Translations under genes and position numbers: made by a program
Part shown: in pieces, positions 11,546-22,956 of the stretch
How positions within the stretch are numbered: position 1 is the stretch's first letter
Layout of the letters: every line of letters begins with the position of its first letter
Notes under the pieces: model-generated
What the model was told of the DNA's origin: nothing
The model's input: only the letters and a program-made list of their open reading frames with translations
Database searches by the model: none
Assembly (NCBI GenBank): GCA_964058845.1
Contig: CAXKVR010000106.1
Coordinates: 1-64,000, forward strand
Origin: Carex sylvatica
Lineage: Eukaryota > Streptophyta > Magnoliopsida > Poales > Cyperaceae
Reading direction: 5' to 3'
DNA length: 64,000 nt

Positions 11546-12856
11546 CCTTGCTTGTCCTCAAGCAACATCTAAACTCGGACTACAATTCAATCCTTAATTT
11601 AACCCCATATATCAAGTATACATTTCTTAATCGAAAATTTTTGAATGATCTTGCCAAAAATTTAGAAACCTCAATGTAAATTTCTACAAATCTAAAGTTC
11701 AACCCTTGGTTAATCATGCTTCACACCACAATTCGATTACTCTAACTTTTATTTCCTTAAAGGCTTAGAATTTGTAAACTTCGGTTATCTAAATTTGTTA
11801 CAAAAAATGCATTCTTATTTGTGGAAATTCTTTTAAAAATCCCCCAAGCTTGGATCAAGCTTAGGTTAGAAAGTCGCGGACTTCGTGTGTTGATATTTGC
11901 AAAATTTAATTTTTCTTTTGTTGCTTTTATTTGATGACACTATAAATCTTTATCCTTAGGACAAAACCGGTTAGTTATAGGTAACTAATCCATACCCAAC
12001 CGTTTTAATTCAAAAGTGCATTTGCATGCTCATGGTTCAACCCTTCCATGACACGAACTCACATTTTTAGTGCGAACCCGGTCACTTTATCGGGCAAACT
12101 AGTGGAGCAAAGTGCCAATGATTCATTACTATAAGTACGTCATATCGCCGTAACATAAGCAAGCAGAATCTTATTTTCTTAAATTTTTTAATTTTGAACA
12201 ATTTTCAACAATTTTTGCAAAATATCATGAATACACACATCCATATGCATTAAATCATACTCATGAATATCCCGATCTTTCTAAATTCATTTTCTACATA
12301 TAAGTTGCATTTTCAAAAAAATAAAATTTAAATTCCTAATTTTCATTTTCGTAAACCTTTATTTCCACTAAGTTTTTCGCCAATTTATGGGGTTATTTCA
12401 AATTATTCCAAGGGTATCCCTAAAAACTCGTTAAAATTCTCATCAAAATTTCTTATTTTTCGACAATAACTCAAATTTATCAAAACTTTTGTTTTTGCCA
12501 ACTTTTAACACAAAAATTAAACATGATTGTATACTTTATGCCTAATTAGACAATTAAGTCCAATTATGCAAGACTCTATTTTTCATAACCTTGTAAAACA
12601 TCTTGACAAATTTGCAATTTCAAGCAATTAAGTTTCAAATCACAAATCCTATTCATGGTCAAGTAAAATTCAAGGTTATAAATCCTAAATTTAAAAAAGA
12701 AATAAATCTAAAATTAATGCAATGCAAGATACAATTTCTTCCTATCCCCCAAGCTTAAATTAAGCATTGTCCCCAATGCGTAAAAATAAACAAAAGTAAA
12801 TAGGGAGAAATATGAACTACTATATTGGCGAAAGGTGGTAGTGGTGCTGCGCGGTC
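11546..12856 (-). other. Untranslated 3' region of the gag-protease element
   Basis: 1.3 kb of AT-rich sequence between the end of the gag-protease frame and the LTR. No coding sequence is recognised; pol would normally lie here. Confidence 0.6.
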
Positions 12857-15712
12857 TCAATGCTTGGATGGAGGATCGGGAGGGCGGCCTCCCCATTGCC
12901 CCATTTTGTGTTGATTTTCTCGAGGTTTGTCGGTTTCAGATGTTGCCACCGACTTCTCTCGCACATATTCTCTATTAACCGGATGTGTCTTATCTCCCCC
13001 CAAGTATTCATAGCGAAGGTCGGGTGGTAAAGGTTTGAGCTCGACCTTTGGTGCATTGGAATTTGATGAAACGGCGAAGATTTGCGCAGATTTTGGCGAG
13101 TGCGGGTGCTCCATCCGCACTGCGGGTGTGGTTGGGACGCACTGGGCTCGGACAATTGAGTCTGCTGCTTCAGGAGGCTCAGTGCGGCTGGGGTCATCCG
13201 CAGTGCGTGTGGTCCATCCGCACTGGGTGAAATTTTCACCGATTTCTTCGTTTTCGGACCCGGTTTCATCTAGATCTGTGTTGAGTTGTTCATTCACCAT
13301 TTCTTCCTCTTCATGAGTAGCTAAAATTGAATCTAAAACATCCAATCTACAAATAGAATCATTATCATTTGAGGGGTATTTGATGGCATTAAACATATGA
13401 AAATTTACCTTTTCACCTCCAATATCAAAGGATATTTTTCCTTCTTTGACATCAATGTTTGCTTTTGCAGTGGTGAGAAAATCACGCCCCAATAGGAGAG
13501 GGGTATGAGTATCCTCTTCCATCTCAACAATTACAAAGTCTACCGGGACAAAGAATTTACCAATCATGACAATTATATCTTCCGCTATACCCTCGGGATA
13601 CCGTACCGTCTTATCGGCTAATTGAAGTGACATTCTTGTGGGTTTCAAGTCACTAAGATTTAGCCTTTGATAGACGGATTTTGGCATAAGGCTCACACTT
13701 GCGCCTAAATCACATAGACACCTCTCAAATTTGGTATCACCAATTACACAAGGGATTGCAAAGCTCCCCGGGTCCTTTAACTTCGGAGGTAACTTGTTTA
13801 AGAAGAGAGCGCTACACTCCTCATTAAGGGATACCGTGCCAACTTTCTCAATTGATCTCTTGTTAGATAATATGTCTTTCAAGAATTTTGCATAAGAGGG
13901 CATTTGAGTAATTGCTTCGGTAAAAGGGATGGTGATATTCAATTTCTTGAGGTGTTCCACAAATTTGGCATATTGTTGGTCAAGTTTGTGTTTGACTAAC
14001 CTTTGAGGGAACGGTATAAACCTTTGTGGTATAACATACTTAGGTGTTTCAATTGGTTTTACCTTAGCCGGGATAGAATTACCCGGTTCTTGAGATTCTT
14101 TTGATACCGGTGTATCCGCATTGAGAGGAGTTGGAGGTTGTTGTGCATCCTCAATGGTCGGCATATTGGGTCCTTCTATCAAAGTTATCGCCTTTGCTTG
14201 CTCCCTAGGGTTGATGTCCGGCTTGCCCGGTAGTGTGCCTTGTTGTCGAAAGGATAAAGACGCTTGTTGTGCAACTTGTGTTTCTAGCATTGAGGTCTTG
14301 GTGTCTAAGAACTCAAACTTCTTCTTCAAATCCCTCAAAGAATCCGAAACATCCGTGTTGGTGTTCCTTTGGTAGGTAATGAAGTCTTTTTGTTCGGTTC
14401 TCATCTCTTGCAACATCTTTTGTATATCATTGATTGGAGAGGGATTTTGGTAGGAGTTTTGGTTTAACCGGTTTTGGTATTGGTTCGAATTACCTTGGTA
14501 TTGGTTGGAGTTATCGTTTTCGGTCCGCCAATTGAAGTTCGGATGGTTCCACCTTGTGTTAGGGTTATAAGAATTTAAATTGAAATTATCATTTTGCCTA
14601 ACCTTATTGTAGATCGGGTCATTCCTCGTATCGCCTTGATTGTAGAACATGGCGTTCGCTTGTTCTACCTTGTCGCCTTCAAGAAGGGTTGGGCAATCGG
14701 AGGTAAGATGAGTCGCCTCTCCACATATGCCGCATGGAGCCATCTTGGTCACGGATTTTGCGTTGTGCATTTGTGCCATTTGATGTTGTAAGGCCTCCAT
14801 TTGGGCTCTCAAGGCGGTAACCTCGTCGACTTGCATGGCTCCCGGCGTGTTGTAGGCTCGTCCTCCTCGCTCGGCCGTCCACTCCCTTTGGTTGATCGCC
14901 ATGTCTTCGATCATTGCCATGGCTTGTGTCGGATTCATACGTGACATGTTGCCCCCTGCGGCCGAATTTAAATGAGTTTTAGTCGTTATGGTACAACCTC
15001 CAAAGAAGAATTGAAAGAGTAACCACATATCAAGGCCATGGTTAGGGCACAAGCGTTGGAGCTCCGCCCATCGGTCCCATGCCTCGGTCAAAGACTCCCC
15101 CTCTGCTTGCTTGAACGTCGTGATTTTTGACCGGAAATGTTGGGTCTTCGATGGAGGAAAATATTTTCCTAGAAATAGCTTCTCCATGTCGTCCCATGTA
15201 TCTATGTTGTCTCGGTTGACGGTCCTCAACCATGTTCTCGCACTGTCTCGGAGGGATAGGTGGAAGCACTTGAGTTTGAGGTTGTCTAACTCATCTCCTT
15301 CTCTTGCAAAGGTGCCGCAGTGCTCTTCGAATACCGCCAAATGGGCATGTGGGTCTTCGTTTTGAGCTCCTCCGAATTGGTTTTGGCCAAGTAGGTGGAT
15401 GAGAGATGGCTTAATTTCACGTGGATCTTGGCCATGAGGGATGAAGCCAAAGCGATGTCCATTGTTGTGTTGACGGTCATTTCCATTGTGGTGTCCATTG
15501 TTAGGACCGTTGTTGTTGTGGTTATTGTTGCGCTCATTACGAGGTGGAGATAATCCTCGTACACGGGTGTTATTGCTTCCATGTTGTGATTGTTCGTCAT
15601 GGACGGATTGTTCGCGGTGGTTGTTATTGGGGTTGATGGGTATAGTTGCCATGCTTGAGTATTCTTCGTCTTCGAAATAAAGCGTTCCTAAAGGGGTTCT
15701 CCCAAAGCTCAT
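12857..15712 (-). CDS. Gag-protease polyprotein of non-autonomous retrotransposon
   Basis: An intact 951-aa frame. The retrotransposon gag (capsid-like) domain is at about residues 130-240 (block FHLSLRDSARTWLR, then TWDDMEKLFLGKYFP). A CCHC zinc knuckle, CGICGEATHLTSDC, lies near residue 340. A retropepsin domain at about 640-800 has the active-site block CDLGASVSLMP and the flap/LLLGRDFL block. Gag packages the element RNA into particles and the protease cleaves the polyprotein. After the protease comes a variable acidic stretch, a segment encoded by the GC-rich palindromic motifs (TQCGWTTRTAD), then VELKPLPPDLRYEYLG, the linker that precedes RT in Athila/Tat elements; the frame stops soon after. 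N-terminal region is Asn/His-rich. Confidence 0.93.
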   Translation of the reverse strand: MSFGRTPLGTLYFEDEEYSSMATIPINPNNNHREQSVHDEQSQHGSNNTRVRGLSPPRNERNNNHNNNGPNNGHHNGNDRQHNNGHRFGFIPHGQDPREIKPSLIHLLGQNQFGGAQNEDPHAHLAVFEEHCGTFAREGDELDNLKLKCFHLSLRDSARTWLRTVNRDNIDTWDDMEKLFLGKYFPPSKTQHFRSKITTFKQAEGESLTEAWDRWAELQRLCPNHGLDMWLLFQFFFGGCTITTKTHLNSAAGGNMSRMNPTQAMAMIEDMAINQREWTAERGGRAYNTPGAMQVDEVTALRAQMEALQHQMAQMHNAKSVTKMAPCGICGEATHLTSDCPTLLEGDKVEQANAMFYNQGDTRNDPIYNKVRQNDNFNLNSYNPNTRWNHPNFNWRTENDNSNQYQGNSNQYQNRLNQNSYQNPSPINDIQKMLQEMRTEQKDFITYQRNTNTDVSDSLRDLKKKFEFLDTKTSMLETQVAQQASLSFRQQGTLPGKPDINPREQAKAITLIEGPNMPTIEDAQQPPTPLNADTPVSKESQEPGNSIPAKVKPIETPKYVIPQRFIPFPQRLVKHKLDQQYAKFVEHLKKLNITIPFTEAITQMPSYAKFLKDILSNKRSIEKVGTVSLNEECSALFLNKLPPKLKDPGSFAIPCVIGDTKFERCLCDLGASVSLMPKSVYQRLNLSDLKPTRMSLQLADKTVRYPEGIAEDIIVMIGKFFVPVDFVIVEMEEDTHTPLLLGRDFLTTAKANIDVKEGKISFDIGGEKVNFHMFNAIKYPSNDNDSICRLDVLDSILATHEEEEMVNEQLNTDLDETGSENEEIGENFTQCGWTTRTADDPSRTEPPEAADSIVRAQCVPTTPAVRMEHPHSPKSAQIFAVSSNSNAPKVELKPLPPDLRYEYLGGDKTHPVNREYVREKSVATSETDKPRENQHKMGQWGGRPPDPPSKH
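13098..13227. repeat. GC-rich palindromic motifs inside the gag frame
   Basis: Two groups of the AGTGCGG / CCGCACT motif that also fills the LTRs, here read in frame as part of the gag-protease C-terminus (TQCGWTTRTADD and AVRMEHPHS). Confidence 0.8.
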
Positions 15713-15800
15713 AGAACGCTGAAAAAGACGATTAGGTTAGAAAACAAAGAAAATCTGAAATAAATTATTAAAGTAAAAACTTAGTATTTAACCTAATACT

Positions 15801-15817
15801 CCCCGGCAACGGTGCCA
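15801..15817 (-). promoter_or_regulatory. Primer binding site of the gag-protease element
   Basis: The minus strand reads TGGCACCGTTGCCGGGG a few bases after the LTR end. This TGGCGCCGTTGCCGGGG-type site is typical of Athila/Tat elements; from memory it pairs with tRNA-Asp, but I could not check the tRNA identity. Confidence 0.75.
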
Positions 15818-15823
15818 AAAACT

Positions 15824-17637
15824 TGATGCGCGTAAAGTGTACGCTAAGAAGTTTCAGTACAATAAGATGTACCTTTTAAACCTTAAACGCTTTTGAGTCA
15901 AATTGCAAGTGCACAATTATATCAAAGTAGTATTTTAGGTATCGATCCACAGAGAGTATGGAAAATACTTAGTTTTAAACCCTAAATAATTAATTTCAGT
16001 AAATAAAAGTAAAGTGCAATAAAGTAAAGTAAAGGGGGGTTTGTTTAAGTAATCCTAAAGGTTGGGTTCAATACCCGAGAATAAGGAATAGTAAACAATA
16101 GATGTAAATGAAATGAAAGAAAGAAATATTGGTTTGCTTTTCAAGTTGAGAAGATCTAGGGGTCTTTGGTCCACAATCCCTTGCTAATTCTATCTATTCG
16201 GTTTGTTTATATTCATGTTTGATTTAAATGAGGTTTCTAACCTAATATGTTAGCCTATTTCAATTAATTATTGATATAAGTATTTTGATGGGTTGGGTTA
16301 ATTTTCCTCGAATTTTAGGGCTGTCACCATCCTAAAGGGATATTTAACAATCACGTTCACACAAAATACATATCAATACTTAATCAATCTAGGTGTCCAA
16401 ATTAGGAGTTTGACTTCAGAAATACCTACCTCACCAAAACCCTAACTCTAATTTCTGGAGATCCGGTTTATATCCTAGTGTTAATAAGATATCCTATACC
16501 TTTATGATTTGATTGATACAGGGTGGATTACTTGACCTATGCTGGGGTTTAATGATTAAAGCGGAAAAACAGGACATAGCACGATTTCTAGCTACTTTAA
16601 TTCATTAAAGCTAACATGGTACTTGAATTTCAAGTATATGAAATCATAAAGAATAATTCACAGAAATTACCATTAAATCAAACAATCATAATAAAAACAG
16701 TATAACCGAATAAATATAATTAAACAAGTTCATGCATGATGACCTAAACCCCTAGAGAGAGAACTACTCACTCTTGGAGAGGTCCATTACAAAAATTGGC
16801 AAAATAAGAAGAAATCAAATGAAAGAAAATGATTACACCCTTTGACAAATCAAAGCCCTCTATCTTGCCGAATCTTGCTCCGGAAATCCTTCTTCTCCTC
16901 GCTTGAAAGCTTTCCTTCCTCCAGAATTTATCGCTAAGTGTGTGTAAAGAGAGAATGATGGTGTGTTGGTTGATGTGAGATTGAATGAATCAAGAATGGG
17001 AAAGGACTCTCCCTTTTATAGCCAAGGATTATGCCCGATTTAGAGGCTAGAAGGTGGGGTTAGTGGGTGCTCTGTTTAGCATTACTTCCCTGGCAAGTAA
17101 GTGTATTTCTGGCAGTAAAAACGCGTCCATAAAGCGCCAAAAATAGAAAAACTGTCAAACCGGGCAGTTATTGGCTTTCTGCGGGTCCAGTGCGGATGGA
17201 TGACCCGCACTGCGGGTGGCTTCACCCGCACTGGGACAAGTTTCCTTATTTAACTTCTGCAATTTTCTATGAGTGCGGATGGCTCTGCGGATGGATGACC
17301 CGCACTGCGGGTGGAATCTGCTCTTCTGAAGTTGCCGAAAGTTGGCTAAGTTCTGAATGCGGATGGGATCATCCGCACGGCCGTCAGTGCGTCCGCACTA
17401 GACTCGGACTTTTCCCCTGCGCCGCGAGTGCGGCTGGATTGATCCGCAGTGCGGGTGGTTGATCCGCACTGGGGTGTATTTTTGCTATTTTGCATCATTT
17501 CCTGCATTGAAAAGCCAAATAACCGCAGTAACTTGATTCTAGGTGTATTCTATTCTCTTTATATTCAAAATACAAGATATTTGGTGTTATTTCATGATGA
17601 AATCTAGATCAAATGTGTATATAATTTATGCTTATCA
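15824..17637 (-). repeat. LTR (5' LTR in element orientation)
   Basis: The promoter-bearing LTR in element orientation, 1814 bp, near-identical to 9714-11527, and containing the second copy of the GC-rich palindromic cluster (17179-17472). Confidence 0.95.
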
Positions 17638-17854
17638 GCGTACGTAAAATTCAATATTAGCTTCACAAACTATCATAAAAATCATTATACTATATATTTA
17701 CTATGGCACCTAAACTACCAAATTAATTAGAAAACAACGAATGTATGAAAAGGACCAACCATACAATGACGAAAAAATTATAATGACAGAAATCTAAGTG
17801 GATCAACGAAAAACTTGAATGGCTAGTAATTAGCCAACATACTTTAGAAAGTTT

Positions 17855-18225
17855 TTTTTTTCTTTAAAAAAAAGTTGGTTTTGAAGGGAGAAAAACAAAA
17901 AAAAAAAAAAAAAACTTTATGGATCGGTTGTTTCATCAATAACCGATCCAGATAGTTTTTTTTTTTTTTTTTTTTTTTAAAAAGTTGGTTCTGAAGGAAA
18001 AAAAATAATATCAGGATCAGTTCTTGTTAAAAAACCGATCCTGATAGTATCAGGATCAGTTGTTTAGAACAACTGATCTTGATAGTTGAACTATCAGGAT
18101 CAGTTGTTTATAAAAACCGATCTGATTAACTATTAGGATCGATTTTTTTCAAAGAACCGATTCAGATAGATATTAGTATCGGTTGTTTCATATAGCCAAT
18201 CCAGATAGACCGATCCTGATTCCTG
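17855..18225. repeat. Right subterminal repeats of the CACTA element
   Basis: At least six direct and inverted copies of ATCAGGATCAGTTGTTT-like units and their complement AACCGATCCTGATAG, with long A and T tracts, matching those at the left end (6146-6385). Confidence 0.8.
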
Positions 18226-18639
18226 TTTTTTCACTAGTGATTCCATGAATAAAATCAAAGTGTGAGGATTATCTGTAAAATTGTGAGAAGAAGGCATGAA
18301 AATAAGGTTAACATCATGATTCATAAATGAATGTATTTGCATCATGACCCTCTGATGAAAAATTCTGACCTGGAGTCAAATCTGAATTCAAACTCAGATT
18401 TGGGTTCAGACTCACTTTGAGAAGTATGCTAATGGTATCAAAGAGGAACCAACTTTAAGAATTGACCATTTGTCTTTCATAGAAATATTAATAGAATTTA
18501 CATTTTCTAGACTAATATTTATGTTTTGTTTCTTAATTAATTACTATATTTACATTTTTTAAGTAGTCATTTATATTTTATTTATTATTTCTATATGCAA
18601 ATTAATCCCTTCTTATGGTATATAAAAGGAGTGCTCATG

Positions 18640-19040
18640 TAAGAGGAAAAAACAACAACTTTTGATAATATATTTTCTTCTTGAGAGAGATTTAATCTCG
18701 CTTTTACTATTTAGCATTTTTCTTGTTTCTAATTTCATTAAACCGAGTTCAAAACCTGTCACTAGCAGAGTCGAGATTCGGGACTGCAATTGAGTCCAGT
18801 GGTATTAGAGCAAGTTTTTTCTTTATTGTTCACTATCTCACTAAACCAAACTCATCAAAATTTTGAGTCGCACAAGAAACTTTTTATTTATTTATTTCAG
18901 TCGCACATGATGAGTCGAGATCCAGGACCGAGATTTCATTAAGTGGTATCAAAGCAAGTTCTTATTTTATCGTTCAATATCTCACAAAATCAAACTCATC
19001 AAATTTTTGAGTCGCACAAGAAAACTTCTTTTATTTCAAT
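18640..19040 (+). mobile_element. Copia LTR and primer-site remnant with tandem duplication
   Basis: Two copies of a tRNA-Met-type primer site, GTGGTATTAGAGCAAG near 18805 and GTGGTATCAAAGCAAG near 18945, each follow a GTCGAGAT..CGGGACTG or CAGGACCG stretch. The sequence after each (TTCACTATCTCAC and a block ending TTTTGAGTCGCACAAGAAA) is repeated with a period of about 144 bp. I read this as an old LTR/PBS remnant with a local duplication; no coding sequence remains. Confidence 0.55.
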
Positions 19041-20400
19041 TGCACATGATGATCTCTTTTGATACTTTTCTTATCAAAATTTTGAAATTCCACTGGTACC
19101 ATAGAACACCCAACAATAATAACCACACCTTTTGTCATGTATGATAACCCCTGCTTGTAGATTTCCACAAATTCCAACTTTCTTTGAACTTAGCATTACT
19201 TCAATGTCACTAGATCATATTATCGTACAAGAAAAACACCATATCTAAAATGGTAGAACGAATCATCCAAATAATCTATCATAATATTTCATGCTTAAGT
19301 AATCATGCTTCGCTTTATTCACAACTACATATGCCTTAACTAACTCATATTTCACCCCCAATACCCATGATCTCCCATACTCCTTCAAATACACCAGTGT
19401 CTACAGCACAATTATTCTAACTCATCGGCTATCTTCAACACTTTCACTCTCGTCATCAATCATGAGTAGAAAGCTCCAAACTTCTTTCTTCTACTCCGTG
19501 AGATGCATTTCGACATCATTACCATGTATTCCAGTCATTTCTTCACTTCTTAGACCACACCAAAATATTACTCTCAAAATTGAACATCATTACTTAGTAC
19601 AACACATTTATCTAGCTAATTACTACATATATACCGCAGATTGTTCCGTACTACGGATCAATACGATCTTCATGTTAAAGAATGTGCTTGGAGACCAAAT
19701 TTTATATTTTATGGAAATTTTTACAATTTTTTTTTAATGATAGAGAATCACTATTTTTTAGAAGATTCTGGACCATCCAAAAACAGTGATTTTGTATACA
19801 GTTACCACTATAGAATTCACGGTGCGTTTAGATTGTCAAAAGAACAGGGTTTAGGGTTTGTGGTGATTGGATGCTCTCCATTTATACATATTCTATGGGA
19901 GCTCCTAATAGTATGGATTCAATTGTAATTCACATAAAAAATGCACTAATGAATATCATCATTACAACATAGGCAACTCTAATGAAATCCAATATAAGCA
20001 TATTCCAATCAATATTACTAGGGTGTTGTAAACAATGCATTTAATACCAAAGTTATCTACATTGTAACAACCACATGTTTTATATCGTATGCAATTCATT
20101 TTCATTTATTTACAATTGCTTCATTTTCTAGGAGAGACATTCCACAGTATAAATAGGCCATTGAAGTCATAAAAGCCCAACTGAACCATGATGCCCATCA
20201 ATTCAAGGTAAGCTATAATAAGTCATCTTATTTCATCAGATAATACAAATTTATAATACATTTCTCCAACTCCCCCTCTATCAGACACTTGTCCCATTCA
20301 AAAATTACAAAGTGCCACTTGTCAGCTTCATCACATTAAGAACAAACATGTGTCCCCCTACTCCACTATCTCCATCCACTATATTATCTAGTACAATAAT
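19041..20400. other. Spacer with one MITE half-copy
   Basis: AT-rich DNA upstream of the 203-codon gene. At 19644-19801 there is a half-copy of the GACCAAATTTTA MITE family (GTGCTTGGAGACCAAATTTT). A TATAAATAGG sequence occurs near 20149. No gene recognised. Confidence 0.5.
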
Positions 20401-20430
20401 TCATTTCTCAATGTATCCGCCCTTACACCT

Positions 20431-20440
20431 ATATAACTGG
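20431..20440 (+). promoter_or_regulatory. Putative TATA box of the 203-codon gene
   Basis: CTATATAAC lies about 95 bp before the ATG at 20530, a plausible distance for a short A/C-rich leader (ACAACAACAAAA just before the start). Confidence 0.4.
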
Positions 20441-20529
20441 AAGCAATCTTAACGATATTCTAAAAACCTCCAACTATTCACCACTTCATATATAACAAAC
20501 CCCCCACCTCCAAACCAACAACAACAAAA

Positions 20530-21141
20530 ATGGCGTTGATACCCTTAACATCCCGTCAATTGCTTACCAAACTTACCACAGACCTAAAGATGTACCTCCC
20601 AACCTACCGACATGAAACCGACCTGCGAGGGGTTACCACTGTAATGGTCACTATACACGTCAGCCGTCCAAATATACCGACCCTAGAAAAAACCTTCGCC
20701 TCTATGCCTGAGGACAACTGCATTATTACGGAAGATATCGCGTCAAGAATGGCATTACGCTTTATCCAAGCATACTACGTAGGAGACAACCGTGTCTCTA
20801 GCTATCTTAACTCTTACGTTTTTATCCAAACAAAACAAGCAGGGAAAGCAGCTGCTGACAGCTTAGCCCACCAACTCGATGTAGCAAGAGACACAATCAG
20901 ACACCTCCATGACCAATTATACCGAACCATACTTAATTACAGTAACTTGTCGGAGAAAATGAACCACACTCACATGTTGGAGACCCTGCAAACAAACTCT
21001 CATCTACAAGAACTGTCTGACGAGACTGCCAGGCAACGATGTCAAATCATAATGGTAGAAAATAATGTACGCTATTTAGAAAACATGAACACTCTGCTCT
21101 ACACAAACCACCACAGCTTGTTCCAGATACTAAGGTCGTAG
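20530..21141 (+). CDS. Unrecognised intronless protein, 203 aa
   Basis: I do not recognise this gene. It is a single 203-codon frame with a good plant start context (CAACAAAAATGGCG) and codon use with frequent C-ending codons, unlike the AT-rich surroundings. Residues 1-90 (from MALIPLTSRQLLTKL to SRMALRFIQAYY) look globular. The pattern of beta-like strands followed by an Ala-rich helix faintly recalls a dsRNA-binding-type fold, but that is a guess. Residues about 105-195 are strongly helical and likely coiled coil (AADSLAHQLDVARDTIRHLHDQLYR). No signal peptide or membrane segment is seen. It may be a lineage-specific gene or a piece of an element; no terminal repeats were found around it. 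Confidence 0.55.
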   Translation: MALIPLTSRQLLTKLTTDLKMYLPTYRHETDLRGVTTVMVTIHVSRPNIPTLEKTFASMPEDNCIITEDIASRMALRFIQAYYVGDNRVSSYLNSYVFIQTKQAGKAAADSLAHQLDVARDTIRHLHDQLYRTILNYSNLSEKMNHTHMLETLQTNSHLQELSDETARQRCQIIMVENNVRYLENMNTLLYTNHHSLFQILRS

Positions 21142-22947
21142 GAGACACCGGCATTGGTGAGCAACATTCATGCCACAATCCATGGCAACACAGCAAAAAA
21201 TGTTGCCCCCCTTGCTACTACCCGCGCCAACCTTACTGGACTATGAAATGCTGACCATACATCTACCCCCTTGAATAAATACTATAAATATTGTTAACTT
21301 TTCCTGCAAGTGTACCCACTGTTTTTATAATAATATTTTGTAACGAACATTTGTAAACTGTACTATGTACGGTGGGATATTAATATAACTTACTTTCTCC
21401 AGCATTGCTCTCACAACATACAACGTTCCAATAGTTAGCACATACATCTTACTTCTACTTATAATTTTCAATTAACAATTCATGCTATTGTACTTTCAAA
21501 AGTTCATTATTTTCACTCAATTTTATATTTTCACAGTTTACATTCTTCTTCAATTATCTTCTACACCAATTTACATTCCACTATTACATTCTTCTTGTAC
21601 TACCTTATGTACCTATTTATGCATACCTCTCCCCTCCCCCTCCTCCTCCTCCGCCTCCCTCTCAATTACTGATAACTGAAAGTAAATACAGAGCTCAATT
21701 ACTGCATGAACATTAGTAATTTAGTTAAATACCTTCGATATTTTACCTATTATTTTTTGGGTTCTCACATGCTGCTGAAGCGTCAATGATCTTTCCAAAT
21801 ATTAATAAGCTTGTGGTACGGTATCAAAAGGTTAATCAACACTACTCCACAGTTCTCAAAGTCATATTTACTGGTATTGATCATCCCCTCCAAAAATGAT
21901 ATAATGACCTCACCCTCAATTCAGTTAAATAATCTTTTTCATCATTCTTTTTATTTAATATAGTAATAATATGGAGAATGAACATGACAATGCTCACAGA
22001 GGCTCCAGCGTGCTCACATCAAAAGGATCACCAGTGTCACCCGCCCACGAGATGGCACCCAAATTCTTGCCACCTCTATCGATACCACTGGTATGTTCTC
22101 ATACAGTTATTTCAAAGTACAATACCTTACTGGTACAATGCAGAATTTGTTCCAACAAGGTGAAATATAACTTTCTTCATATCTTCATCTTAATAAATAT
22201 TCTTTCCAGAAGAACAACTCCAGAACCACGACAAAAAGACAGATACAATGTTTTGATTGTTAAAAGTTATGAACCTTCATTGTTCTTATTTGCTGTTCAT
22301 TTTACTTAATTACAAAAAATAGAGGAAGAATGTTTTGATTTTTCTATCAAGGATTTAAAGAATATTTAGATGATTTCTAATTTTTGTGAGAATTTGGTTT
22401 TGTTTTGGTTCGAGTTTGGTGTCTTAGTGGGTAAGTTAGGCAATTATTCTCCGATCAAAATAAAATTGCTGGTTTAAAATTGTTTATGGATTCCATAAAA
22501 CCTCTTACATGCTGGGCTAAAAGTTCTATATAGAATATTCTTTGCTAATTTGTCTTCAACATATTGCTAATTACAAAATTAGGAGATATTGATATGTTAT
22601 TTGACTTTCTGGCCTTAGGCTCCACTTTAATAACGTCAAACTTTAATAATGTTGATAGACATATCGGTGGTACTGATCAGAGAATGTTTGTTTGACATGA
22701 AGCATTATCTGGTGCCAACAAAGTTTCATGAGTAGGCATCTCGAGAAGTTTGTACATTGTGATCTCCGTCTCATTGAGCTAATTCAGCAATTCATGAACT
22801 TCAACAAGTCTTTCTTTGAACACAGGCCTTTCTTTTTTCAAATTTCATAACTTTATTATCACAACAAAGAATTTTTTTTATCCGGATTTCGAATCTATAA
22901 CTTTCTACATGAAAATTATGTGTCTTTGCCACTAAATCAAAAACTAA
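21142..22947. other. Spacer, no confident gene
   Basis: AT-rich. A frame at 21971-22098 (MENEHDNAHRGSSVLTSKG..) ends at a good GTATGT donor and could be an isolated exon, but I found no partner exon or family. Confidence 0.4.
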
Positions 22948-22956
22948 TTCTTAAAA

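Larger units (their letters stand above)
9714..17637 (-). mobile_element. Non-autonomous LTR retrotransposon (gag-protease only; Ty3/gypsy, Athila/Tat-like)
   Basis: Two 1814-bp LTRs (9714-11527 and 15824-17637, TGAT..ATCA) flank 4.3 kb of internal DNA. The 5-bp duplication GCGTA is perfect (9709-9713 and 17638-17642). I count only 4 differences between the LTRs, so the insertion is recent. Element orientation is minus: primer site beside the right LTR, polypurine tract beside the left LTR, one long gag-protease frame between. Reverse transcriptase, RNase H and integrase are absent; the frame ends in the linker that normally precedes the RT. It therefore resembles the TR-GAG class, mobilised in trans. 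It sits inside the CACTA element and is younger than it. Confidence 0.93.

Noticed and set aside
21971..22309. Possible coding exon (MENEHDNAHRG..)
   Set aside because: A plausible start and a GTATGT donor exist, but there is no partner exon, family or coding continuity beyond about 22098.
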